Origin: Pelargonium nanum
Taxonomy: Eukaryota; Streptophyta; Magnoliopsida; Geraniales; Geraniaceae
DNA length: 33,986 bases
Assembly: GCA_036897485.1 (NCBI GenBank)
Contig: JAYMTF010000551.1
Span: forward strand, 1 to 33,986
Direction: 5' to 3'
Below are positions 21,590 to 31,870 of the stretch, piece by piece. Both the position numbers and the translations under genes were made by a program. Below the pieces are notes generated by a model. That model saw only the letters and a list, made by a program, of their open reading frames with translations. It was not told the origin of the DNA and made no database searches. The stretch's first letter is position 1, and each line of letters starts with the position of its first letter.

Positions 21590-22390
21590 GGGTTTTGACA
21601 ATTTTGATCGATTGTGATTGATGTTCGATGCATTTAGAAGCCTTTGTGAGGTCCCAAAAGACTATTTTGGACACCTACAAATGATAATGAAGTGTCACGA
21701 CCTTCTCCGAACCCCAAAACAAGTCCCATATGCGAAGAAAGGGGCAAAAAAAACCCTCAATGCCCAACAGTCGCGCCTCTCGTTGCGACGTGCCTCATGG
21801 TCGCGACTATCATTGACTATCATACAACGTACGTTGGTAGCATGCAACCAACACTTGCATCAAAGCTTGGCCCTTTGTTGTGCATGGCCAACTTCGTTGC
21901 GAAGAACCCTTGGACGTGAAGGTATTGTTTGACTTCTTTGATAACTGGGTTTGTATGGTTTTTGGTCATGCTTTAGGGTTTCATGAACAATCAACATCTT
22001 CGGGAACGACCCATGATGTAGGCATAATTTATGACTTTGGGCATTGCCGACGACGTTGGGTGTTGTTGATAACTTTAGGGGTCGTTGATGGTTTTGGATG
22101 TTACTGATGGTTTTGGGCGTCATCAACAACGTCGGGTGTCGTTGTCAATGGTTTCGGACACTGCAGTCGACGTCAGGCGTCGTTGATAGCTTTTAGCACG
22201 ACACTTGACATAGGGTGCGCGCGGTAGATTCAGGAGAAAGTCTGCAAAATCGCATGCTATAAGGAGCAAGTTTGTGTATGGTCGAATGCCTTAGGCTTGT
22301 GCTCTTGGAACATGTCTCGTTGTTATGAAACTTGGTGACGTAGTGTCGGGTGCCACATGTCATGTTTTGAGCGCCACATGTCACATTTTT
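21590..22390. repeat. GC-rich decayed transposable-element block
   Basis: This block is GC-richer than its flanks. Open frames of 75-104 residues exist on both strands, but none resembles a protein family. AAGTGTCACGACC near 21692 resembles phrases found in plant Ty3/gypsy LTRs. From 22020 to 22190, degenerate repeats of the kind GTCGTTGATGGTTTTGG recur. An old LTR-retrotransposon fragment is the best guess. Confidence 0.4.
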
Positions 22391-24499
22391 ATTGGTCGAA
22401 AAACTTATGCTTATTTTTCTATCGTTAAATTTCTAAAAACTGAAAAGTTGAGAATCAATATATAAAATAATTACAATGTTCTCGATTTTACTTTTTACAA
22501 TATTCATAGTAACATGGCAATTTAATGAGTTTCTTTTTGTATGATTTTTATTAAACTATGTTTGAATTAATTCAAATATACAAATATTGGTTTACACTAC
22601 TTCGTTATAAAATGATTATATATAATATGTGGGACAAGGTCGCAAGCTAGGCTTATAATACGTGCAGATAAGTCAACATGGATACTTTATTTATCAAATG
22701 GATTTTTTTCCAAGTCAAGACCATGTGTGTCCTGTCCCTTGAACCAACTCATATAATGTTTTTTTCTCTTTATTTTGTTAGTTATATATCTTTTCCTCAA
22801 CATATCCTTTAGTAATTATTTAGTGAATCATTAAAATAACATTGAAACAAGTCACTTTCAAAAAAAAAAAATTGAATCAAGTCTATTTCTAATAAAATAA
22901 TTACGTAGGTTTTAGAAAAAATAATTAAAAACTGAATAAGTGTAAAAAAATTGTTCATAAACATATTACGTAGGTTTTATTAGGGGCAAATGCTCCCATA
23001 TATAGCTTATCTCTTGTAGATATATATGTCTCTGTGCGGCTCATGCATAAGTAACGTCATCGGAGTCTGTGTCAGATCGGGTTGGTTGGATGGGTTGTAA
23101 TTATCCCGACTTTATCGATCCTTTGTTATTTCCGTTGATTTAATATATTTTCTATATTTGAGTTCAAAAAAAATATATATTTATAAATATTTTTGTTTTT
23201 TGCAGAATACATTTTTTTTTAATGTTTGTTAAACATTTGTTTCCTATATATTATTGGAATATTAAAAATTAATTTGTACAATTATATTTACGCACTTACA
23301 TGACTTTCTTCACTTATTTCTACTTTTTTAATCGTACTCTTGGTCCTTTACAAACTTCTTGGAAATCATGCTGGTCTTTTACTATTCTAATACACTATTA
23401 CTTTGCAGAATTGCAGATATGAAAATTGGAATGTGAATAAACTAATGAAATATAGAACAATAGACTGCAATTACTTGCTAACTTCAAACAAATACTGTTA
23501 GCCCATCGATCTCTTCGCTGTTTATAATAATACGATAGATATGAAGAACATTATAATTCACATTATGAACCTTAATAATTCATGATTAAGAAACGGCGAT
23601 AAAATTGCGCTATAAACATTGACTTGATTGATCAAAATTACAATAATGCCGTAAGTCCTGTCAAATTTTAAACTTTAATACAATTGTGATGTTATTTCTA
23701 AAATTAATAAAAAATAAAGAAAAAGAAAAACAACGAATACCAATTATTTGTTCATATTATGAAAGAAAAATGTTTACTTTGACTCTTGAACGAAGATGTT
23801 GATTGCTGCAACCCGAAACATGCATGTCTAAAAAGCATGAACAGCCACAAAGGGACCATCATAATTCTTCACCAACATGTTTTGTCTCCGTTTACATGGT
23901 TGAAGATGACAGGCCACTATTGGAAGTATGGATCGGACACTAAATTTTAGACTTCTTTTTTTCACTTCTGAAAAACTTTAAGACTCGTTTTTTTGGCTTT
24001 CCATTTGTTCTCTGGACCCCTTTTATATTTACTAATTATAAATGTTGGAATTAAAAATATATATTCATACAGGTCCAAAAACCCACCGTAATCATGTCTA
24101 TTATGCAATGTCATGACTATAGAGATTGATATTATACACAGTGATGACTGATGATAAGCCATATGAGATTTTAGAGTGGTGGCAGTGATGATTGGAACAA
24201 AAAATAGTGTGAACCAATCATATGAAGATGCCTAGAAATGCATGGCAATGGCATGGAGCCAAGTTGGTAATTGATTGATTAAAGTCTAAAAGTTGCTCTC
24301 ACATATGACAACAATGACATATATACAGGACCCAGTCATCACTAAAACTGAAAGCGACTTCCACAAATGAATGTTCTTGGATAGACTCTATTTTGGACCA
24401 AGACTTGAGTTCTATTTTCCATATTTTTTCTAAACCTGGGAAAATACAAAAATCAGTGAGAAACACGTTTTGGTCCTGTCATAGAATTGCAAGTACATG
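22391..24499. other. Long AT-rich spacer upstream of the MYB gene
   Basis: No gene recognised. The last several hundred bases act as the MYB promoter region. Confidence 0.45.
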
Positions 24500-24601
24500 T
24501 ATAAATAGATGAGAGTTTCAAAGTCATGAACTACAAATGATCAAGTGGAGAACCAAGTAAGATTACAGAAACAAGCAAAGAAGCAAGAAAGAAAGAAAAT
24601 C
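24500..24601 (+). promoter_or_regulatory. TATA box and 5' UTR of the MYB gene
   Basis: TATAAATA at 24500-24507 is a good TATA box, about 100 bases upstream of the chosen ATG at 24602. An in-frame ATG at 24545 would add 19 mostly basic residues. It is not used here because R2R3-MYB proteins of this group begin MVR-P close to the repeats. Confidence 0.55.
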
Positions 24602-25515
24602 ATGGTTAGAACTCCAGGCTATGACAAAGCTGGACTAAAGAAGGGGACTTGGACTCCGGAAGAAGACAGGAAGCTAAGTGCTTATGTTACCAAATATGGA
24701 TGCTGGAATTGGCGCCAACTTCCCAAGTATGCAGGTACTAATTTAACTTAATTAACACCCAATTAATTAATTACCAAGTGTTTGTAATTTGCATTAATTT
24801 GAATTGATGATCATCAGTCTTAATCAATTACATATGATCCTGCAGGTTTGGCAAGGTGTGGGAAGAGTTGCAGGTTGAGATGGATGAATTATCTGAGGCC
24901 CAACATCAAAAGAGGGAACTACACCAAAGAAGAAGAGGACACCATCATCAGATTACATGACAAGCTGGGAAATAGGTACTAATTGTGATGAATTATATAC
25001 ATAATACATGCAATTTTGGTGTAATTACTGTAACTAATATTATGTGGATTATCCATATATGAATGAACAGATGGTCTGCCATAGCTGCCCAGTTACCAGG
25101 AAGAACAGACAATGAGATAAAAAACCACTGGCACACCTATCTCAAGAAGCAAAAATGTGTGCCCACAAGCACTGAAACAAACCCAAGTGATGATTTGTCA
25201 CAGTCATGTACTGAATCTTGGAACAGCAGCCAAGTAGAGTGCGAAGGAGAAGCAGTGTCACACAAAATCAATGAAATAAGCAGCTCTCCTGCAGCTTCTT
25301 ATAATTTGCCCACAGAAATGGTACAAGATTTTTCAGAAACATTGGATACATTCTGGTCAGAACCGTTCTTGTCAGAAGCTTCAATTATGGTAAATGAGGA
25401 ATTTTCAGGAGCAGTGATGTACCCTGCAGCTGGGCTTTTGTCTCCACCTCATTCTACATATTTTTTTGATGAAGAACTGTTCTATCAATATGATAATCTG
25501 TTCAACAGTTTGTGA
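24602..25515 (+). CDS. R2R3-MYB transcription factor, subgroup 2 (MYB13/14/15-like; 3 exons)
   Basis: Exons are 24602-24734, 24846-24975 and 25071-25515, with the split-codon introns typical of plant R2R3-MYBs (G|GT and AG|A), giving 235 residues. R2 has Trp at 17, 37 and 57 ([26 protein letters not shown]). R3 has Tyr70 in place of the first Trp, then W89 and W108 ([27 protein letters not shown]). The bHLH-binding signature in R3 is broken ([13 protein letters not shown] lacks the Asp-Leu), so it probably acts without R/B-type bHLH partners. [10 protein letters not shown] at 178-187 matches the subgroup 2 C-terminal motif (ID-SFWSE). Family members regulate cold, defence and, in grape, stilbene genes; the target genes here cannot be told. 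It is nuclear by inference. Both repeats are intact. Confidence 0.93.
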
Positions 25516-25910
25516 CAGCTGCAAACGAGTGAATTGATGCTTATTTACATTCATTAATAGCAGGAAAAAAGAAATGAAAAAAAAACTTAAATAGGTGTAT
25601 AATTGAAGGGCACAAAAGGAGATCGATGTAGGTGTTGGTTAACCCTCTATCAATCTCCTCCGTATTGACAAGTGACGGTTGTGCACTTACCTGTGTATGT
25701 AGCTAGGTTATTCCATGCTAAGATGAACTCTCTACAAATTACTTTTCCTTATTATTGTGAAATTGTTATATATATAAGCATAGTTCTTTCTTATAAATCA
25801 GACTTATTAGTTTCGAATTTCTAAGTATAAAGTGATGTTCATGGATATTTCTTGGTAGTGCAAACAATGACGGTTTATGAAGAAATTTTAGTTTTTCATC
25901 CTCATTCTAC
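25516..25910 (+). other. MYB 3' UTR and spacer
   Basis: AT-rich and non-coding. It ends at the hairpin beginning at 25911. Confidence 0.4.
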
Positions 25911-25984
25911 ATATTTTTCTCTCCTCATGGTGTGTGTATATATATACACATACACTCATACACACACTTGAGGAGAGAAAATAT
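25911..25984. repeat. Near-perfect hairpin with GT/AT/CA microsatellite core
   Basis: The arm at 25911-25938 (ATATTTTTCTCTCCTCA then a GTGTGTGTAT tract) is the inverse complement of 25958-25984, apart from two small indels. The loop is an AT/CA dinucleotide run. It lies about 400 bases downstream of the MYB stop codon. Confidence 0.6.
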
Positions 25985-27350
25985 AAGAGCTGTAAGCTTA
26001 TCAAATTTAAGAATTAAGAACATTCTCATCATTCTAACTCAAATATTCTTTTATTTTTCTTGTTTACAAATAAGACAATCATTATTGCACTTCAAAACCA
26101 TGATGGAAATGTTATGCTTTGTATAGTAGTAACTCTATCAATGATGCGAGACATTTACTCGAATATTTTAAGATATATATACTATTTATTTACTTTTTAA
26201 ATTCAAGTGAATGAAGTGTAGTTGATTATTTAAAATAACAAATAAACTGAACAATAAGAAACTTTGCATTAAAAAAAAAATTTTGAAACTTTGACTAGGT
26301 GAAAATTTATAAAGATATGATATACAATGGTTTCTGAAAATTATATTTGTAACATTTTGAACTGTTAGTTTCAAATAAAATACAATAGTAGAATCATGAA
26401 TTAAGTTGAATTTCATGTGAAATTCATGATTTTAAATTTGAAATGTTGTACTTCAAATATAATTATATCAAGTCTAGAAAAATGATAAAATATCAAATTA
26501 ATGAGAAGATATGATAAGAGATTTAAATTGAAATCTTTTTTTACATAATGTTGTGAATCTTAATGAATTTGACTGAAATTCAAATCCATATTCCCTATGC
26601 ACACAAACATGGAATATAACTCAAATTCAAGATTTTCAATCAAATTAATACACAAATGAACCATGTTATATATAGAGAAAGAGAGAGACCGAGAGATGAA
26701 TATGAGTCAAGTTATTTTTTATTTAGGCTAAGTCAAATCAAATTTCATTCATAACCACTCAAGAGAATTGGCGAGAACAGGATGACCTGTTCGAATCCAA
26801 AAAGTTTAATTTGGTGTGACCATTAATATCAGCAAAAACTATATTCTTAAAACAAGATCTTTATCCTATGTGTTACATCAACAGTTTTATAATACATCGT
26901 CCCTTTGAAACTTTAAGAAGACATCTTCTCATTCTATATTGATAGTCTGTGTTAATTTAAAAACCCACCAACCACATAATAACGACTAATAATGAAATGT
27001 TGTACTGTTGTGATTGGTTGACCTTCGAGTTTGGAGACAGGTCACTCTCAGTAGTAGATCAATATTAGACTGATTTTCTGCAATTTGGTAGTATGATCAG
27101 ATTAACGAAGAAGATGATAATATTTTGATCTGGCTTGTGCTCTTTGATCAAGCCTTATAATTAGTACAAGATAGCCCAAATTAAGTATGGATTAAATCCA
27201 CTGCTAAACCCAAAGTAATAATGGGTCAAATGATTAAAGTTAACACAGGATAACAGTTTTGTAAGCTATTAATCTTTTTATGCACCTTCGCTCTACAACA
27301 CCTATAGATGACTCAAAAATAGTTAATTAATTGCAGTGGGTTCGCAGGAG
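25985..27350. other. AT-rich spacer with a possible SINE fragment
   Basis: No gene is seen. Near 26749-26800 the sequence CCTGTTCGAATCC (B-box-like) follows GAGAATTGGCGAG; this may be a fragment of a tRNA-derived SINE but has no clear ends. Confidence 0.35.
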
Positions 27351-27419
27351 GCCCATCAAGCCGGCCCATCTTCGCCACATGATGGGCTTACTACTACTTT
27401 TTTAGTTTAGGCCCGATAT
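27351..27419. promoter_or_regulatory. GGCCCA/TGGGCC-type motif cluster without a gene
   Basis: GCCCATC at 27351-27357, GGCCCATC at 27363-27370, GATGGGCTT at 27381-27389 and AGGCCCGAT at 27409-27417 resemble a promoter site II cluster. An ACACGTGTC G-box/ABRE-like site follows at about 27471-27479. No gene starts on either side within reach, so it may be an orphan promoter or a repeat. Confidence 0.3.
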
Positions 27420-27503
27420 GAAAAATAAATGGTTACGGAGCGGGCAGCTGACAGTTCCAATTTATAACAAACACGTGTCATCCTCATATTATTGGAATTC
27501 CAA

Positions 27504-27760
27504 CTTTTTTTTTACATTGAATACAATACTTTTATTAATTAAAAAAGAAAATTACATTGTACGAAAATAAAATACCATAAAACGAAACTAACCAATCTAC
27601 CCAGCTAGCCAAATCGTAATCTAATCTAAACATGGAAACATCTATGACCTCCAATAAATTATTTTTTTGTCGAGTGAAACAGATCCGCAAGCCTGTCTAA
27701 CTAATGCCGAACTGTGCCAGACTTTCATTCGGCAATTTCAACTTTTTTTTAAAGACCGGA
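27504..27760 (-). mobile_element. Possible retro-copied 3' end (LINE or retrogene tail)
   Basis: Read on the minus strand, the sequence ends AATTAATAAAAGTATTGTATTC, then an A-run (T-run at about 27505-27513 on +). This looks like a polyadenylated 3' UTR. Similar short sequences flank it: GGAATTCCAAC then a T-run near 27494, and GCAATTTCAAC then a T-run near 27732. They could be a diverged target duplication. No coding remnant was recognised. Confidence 0.3.
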
Positions 27761-28490
27761 ATTTCAATATATAATTACATAATAAAATAAAATAAAGATT
27801 TCATTAGGTAACAAATTAATGATGCTCCAAGACAAGACAAAACCCACATTGGCCCACATCTGTTAGGAATTGACTTGAAAATTGACTTATAGTCAATCCC
27901 TATACTTTTATTAATTATTTTAATAGTGTGAAAATTATAATTAAATAGGTTTTCGAACGTGGGAATTTGCATTTTCTTAATTTAATATGTTTCTAAACTT
28001 TTCTTCACTCTTCTAATTTGTCTGGAAGCTGAAAAGATGAAAACCCATTTAGTGTAATTATTTCCTTTGTCATTTTTAATTATCATTTTAGCACGTTCTT
28101 TGCTGTATTTGGTAAGTTGTAAATCAATGGATTCACATCACACATTCACACCCCATAAGTCATAACTTTATACTGTGAATACAACGTTATAGAGGAGACT
28201 TTTAGCTCAATAGCATGAGAATATGTTTCAAAATGTTTATTTTATCAATCAGCATGTTGAGATAACACTACTCACTCTAAGAATATATAAAACGATAAAC
28301 ATCCATAACCTGATAAATAAATATAAATAAAAATCACAATGTAAGAGTTAGGCTTCAACTATAGAAACAAAAGTGGGTTTCAAGGATATGTGAAAAGTTA
28401 TATAGAAAGCTTAAACAATGGAGTAAAAAAGTTCAATGAGAGATAATAGATAAAGAACTTAATAATATAAATTTTCGGAGGTGTCATGAT
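27761..28490. other. AT-rich spacer
   Basis: No feature recognised. Confidence 0.4.
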
Positions 28491-28604
28491 TTGAACATAT
28501 ATGTGACCTTGAGTTCACATAAGGTTTGATATCATGTTAGATAATCAACTCAACTAAAAGCTTAAGCTAATAGTTGAAGTCTTAATATTTTTTTAATATT
28601 ATAT
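28491..28604 (-). repeat. Interspersed repeat with PBS-like and B-box-like phrases
   Basis: On the minus strand the order is TAGCTTAAGCTTTTAGTTGA, TAACATGATATCAAACC, GAACTCAAGGTCACATATAT and TTCAAATCATGACACCTCC. The phrase TGGTATCAGAGC (initiator tRNA-Met primer site) is recognisable in mutated form as TGATATCAAACC. From memory, this arrangement recurs in many dicot genomes. Whether it is a TRIM/LTR edge or a SINE is not settled by this copy. Confidence 0.4.
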
Positions 28605-28752
28605 TCCAGCACACAAGACACTTGACGGATGCGGCATTGGGGTCCGAATACACAAGAAGTTGAGAAATGGTCTGGGCGAATACATTGTGGACCGCACGGA
28701 TGAGCTGGTGTACTTGGTCATGTTACACGGACACGTGGAGGGAAAGGTCTAA
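28605..28752 (+). pseudogene. GC-rich coding-like fragment, unknown
   Basis: A 51-codon open stretch just after the repeat at 28491-28604 reads DGCGIGVRIHKKLRNGLG and EYIVDRTDELVYLVMLHG. Its composition is strongly coding-like and GC-rich against AT-rich flanks. It has no Met start and ends at TAA (28750-28752). I do not recognise the family. A captured or retroposed gene fragment is possible. Confidence 0.3.
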
Positions 28753-29624
28753 TGCGCAGATGCACTGGATTTGATCAGTCCGTCTCGAATAACTTTGTTT
28801 GGTAAACCAACATCTAAATAAACTAACAAATTAAGTAATTTTGTAAAATTAAATTTTTTAATATAACTGTAAAAAAATTGAGAATAATGATACAATTACG
28901 AATTTACTAAATTATTTTATTTTGGCATTATATTACAAATGTGAACTTTTTTTAAGATATAAAAACTTCTCATAGACTTCACTGGTTTTGTGATGAAAGC
29001 GCCCATAGAAATCAGTATAAAAGAATATAAATTGGCCACTTTTGGACCCAACTTTTGGGGGACCATGCAATATGACAAGATCATCATCCATATAAATTTG
29101 TCCAAATGATTTCACATGCTTTCAGTTATGGTATGAGTAATTGAGTAGTGGGGTTCCTTATGTTTGGTAGGTTAGATTGTTATTGATTACACTAACAATA
29201 ATAAACGAATTAATTACACTAAATGGGTTAGATTGTTTTTGACAAGATCATCATCCATATAAAATGATTTCACATGCTTATCAATAACTAGCAGTCTAGC
29301 ACCTTTTAAAAAGAAAATATGATTTTTATTTGAGTTAAAGTGCTATGTCAATATTCATTTAAAAAATTGTGAAACTCATAAATATTCACGAGATATCAGC
29401 AGTTGTGTTCAATCTTGTTTTTATGATAGAAATTAAACTAATATATTGCAAATCAAATTCAAGTGTTTCTGAATTGAATTTATCGCATGCTCATGTGAAC
29501 ATATTATTCTATTCGCACATACATCACCATGACATGTCTCCATCTAAATGTAAAAATGTATTTGGAATGATTTTCTTTGTTGCGTTAGCAAGATCCAAAA
29601 TATATATATGAATATATATAGCTA
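28753..29624. repeat. AT-rich region with duplicated segment
   Basis: A 47-base stretch at 29074-29120 recurs at 29241-29278 with an exact 9-base deletion (TTTGTCCAA missing). The minus strand of 28933-29115 is open for about 60 residues in two frames, one reading GQIYMDDDLVILHGPPKVGS, which looks coding but matches no family I can name. Confidence 0.5.
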
Positions 29625-29910
29625 CTATCTATTGAGGATGATGACCATGACTCTATCCATCTACATGCTAATTCCAACAAGGTGCGGCTTACTTATGAAA
29701 AGATTCCGAAGGTCATCGCACATGTACTAATTGCATGACTCGATTTATCAATGCATTACAATTGGATAATGTCAATATTGTGTATTCCAATATAAACAAG
29801 TATGGTATTGTTGCTACATTTCTCGCCCGAATTGCGACAACTATTACACATCCGCCGTCTTCAAAGCATGTGTCACCGACCTCAAAGCCTTTGACGTCCA
29901 AGTTTGAGTG
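29625..29910 (+). pseudogene. Gene relic with one frameshift, unknown family
   Basis: Two adjacent plus-strand frames look coding. The first, about 29633-29737, reads DDHDSIHLHANSNKVRLTYE and KIPKVIAHVLIA, then a stop. The second starts with an ATG at about 29735 and reads MTRFINALQLDNVNIVYSNI and ATFLARIATTITHPP, ending with TGA near 29910. They abut with a shift of frame, as expected for a decaying exon. I do not recognise the parent protein. Confidence 0.35.
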
Positions 29911-31768
29911 AATATCTGAAACGCAAATTTTCTTTTGATTTCAAGATTATAACTGCCTTTTATTTTAAATTTGGTTATTAATATGAGAAATGGAAGTATA
30001 AGCTAATAAGTGTTTGGTTAGGCTAAGCCTCCAGTGAGTTAGCGGCACTGCATTAAAAACTTAGATTCAGTGGGTCGCTTTCGCTTCCACAAATTCATTC
30101 GGAGTGGATATTAGTGAAATTTAATGAGATTATTTTCTCACTGATTTGACTTGACTTAAACCAAAAAAAAATATTAACTCATATTCTATTTTTTTCATAT
30201 ATATATACACACATATATCATTTAGGTTCTTATAGTATCATATCTTTACATGAAAGCTAAAGGAGTTAGTAGCTGAAAAATGAAGTTTAATTAAACGAAA
30301 TACGTTTGATAAAAATAATTTTCCAACCTCATGTAGATATATACTAATTTAAAATGTTATACAAAAACTTTTCTTTAAAGTCAGTATTTTATCACATACA
30401 CAGATACACTATTTTCTTAAGTTTCTCTTTGTTCTAATTAACACACATTTGGTCACTCATCATTGCCTCTATACACTGAAATATCTTAGAATCCAGTTTT
30501 AAACAGAATAATATCTTAGAATGGTTTTAAATGGAAAAAAAAACGTGGATTTCATGAGGTTTTAGCGAAATACATCACCATACAAGACCCCATATATTTA
30601 AGAACTGCCGTGGTGGACCAGAAAAAGGTTTCACACTCAGTCATAACTCATAAGGTTCATGAACCGAATTGACCTATGCCATTGACTCATGCCCCACACG
30701 ACTTCAACAATTAATACAGAATCAATAATATATATGGAACCCACGCACGAACCAACCTATGCTACTGACTATGGACTAATATTCATGTCACACTGAATAA
30801 AGAAAATGTCTTGTGCTCGTCTAAGTTTCCTAAAAAATCATACTCTCTCCTTATGGAAATATGTCTATTGTTTCACTTAATTTTTGTGATTTTTTTGGAA
30901 CCACACTTAACTTTTTTATTAAAATAGAATGTGTTATCTTTTAAAAAATAGTTATTTATATATAAATTATCAATAATGTTCTCATCATAGTAAAAGTAGA
31001 TAGACGAGATATTATTGAAGGATGTGATCAAGAACTTGAATTTGACTGAACAAAACCGATAATAAGTGGGAGCTCTCAAATTATGGAGGATCACTTCCCT
31101 GTCCTCTCCCACTAAGACTGCTTCCCCATTTTCCTTGGCAATCTTCCACAACAACAATAACTACTAACTTGGTTCATTATATTGATTTAAAGTGTTGCTT
31201 TGCTGATAAAATATATATTAAAAAAACTACTGACCTAACCCCTAATTTATAGTAGTGTTTTCGAAATGAATTTTTGGTTGTTGGAAGGGTTAAGACAATT
31301 AAATAATTTGTCAACTCTTTTTCAATGTTCATTAACTAAGCATTTTAGCTCCTTAGAAGAGCAAGAAAATCCCACACAGTTGTTTTGCTAAGATAGTTAT
31401 TAACTCATTTATGAAACAAATTTATTTAAATTTATGAAACAAACTACATCTCACATGATATCAAACTTAAACAGAGTACTTAATTTTAGTTTTATTGACT
31501 TAGGCTAAATAAGTTGACTTTTCCCCCTCCACAAAAGCCTCTCAAATAATTAAAGACTCCAGAGTTGAGACAGATATTTTGAGTTGTCAACGTAAGGTTG
31601 TGACACCTTATACACTGTTCTCACTTCTTTGTCCATACATATTACAACAGATACTAAACCACACGTGATTGCACCCCTACTATTTCATTTCTTTATTCAC
31701 AATTATCACAATTATTTACATTCTTGTCTTGTGAACCCAAATTCGTTTTCTATTACCAACCACAAATG
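29911..31768. other. AT-rich spacer with a small coding-like patch
   Basis: Mostly featureless. On the minus strand 31157-31068 reads KIAKENGEAVLVGEDREVIL before turning AT-rich; this may be a short exon relic. 30020-30100 is slightly GC-richer, with no assignment. Confidence 0.35.
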
Positions 31769-31870
31769 TGGAACCTAATAGTTTTTAGTATATAAATATA
31801 TTAAAAATATTTCTTTATCTCAATATTTTAAGTTCTGGTTACGCCAATACCCTAATATTTTAGCTTCAAA
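31769..31870 (+). repeat. Direct repeat, copy A
   Basis: It begins GGAACCTAATA and contains AAAAATATTTCTTTATC, AAGTTCTGGTTAC and CCCTAATATTTTA. The same blocks recur in the same order and orientation at 33602-33715. Confidence 0.6.

Noticed and set aside
30180..30215. TA/CA microsatellite
   Set aside because: Short imperfect dinucleotide run of the sort expected in AT-rich plant DNA.
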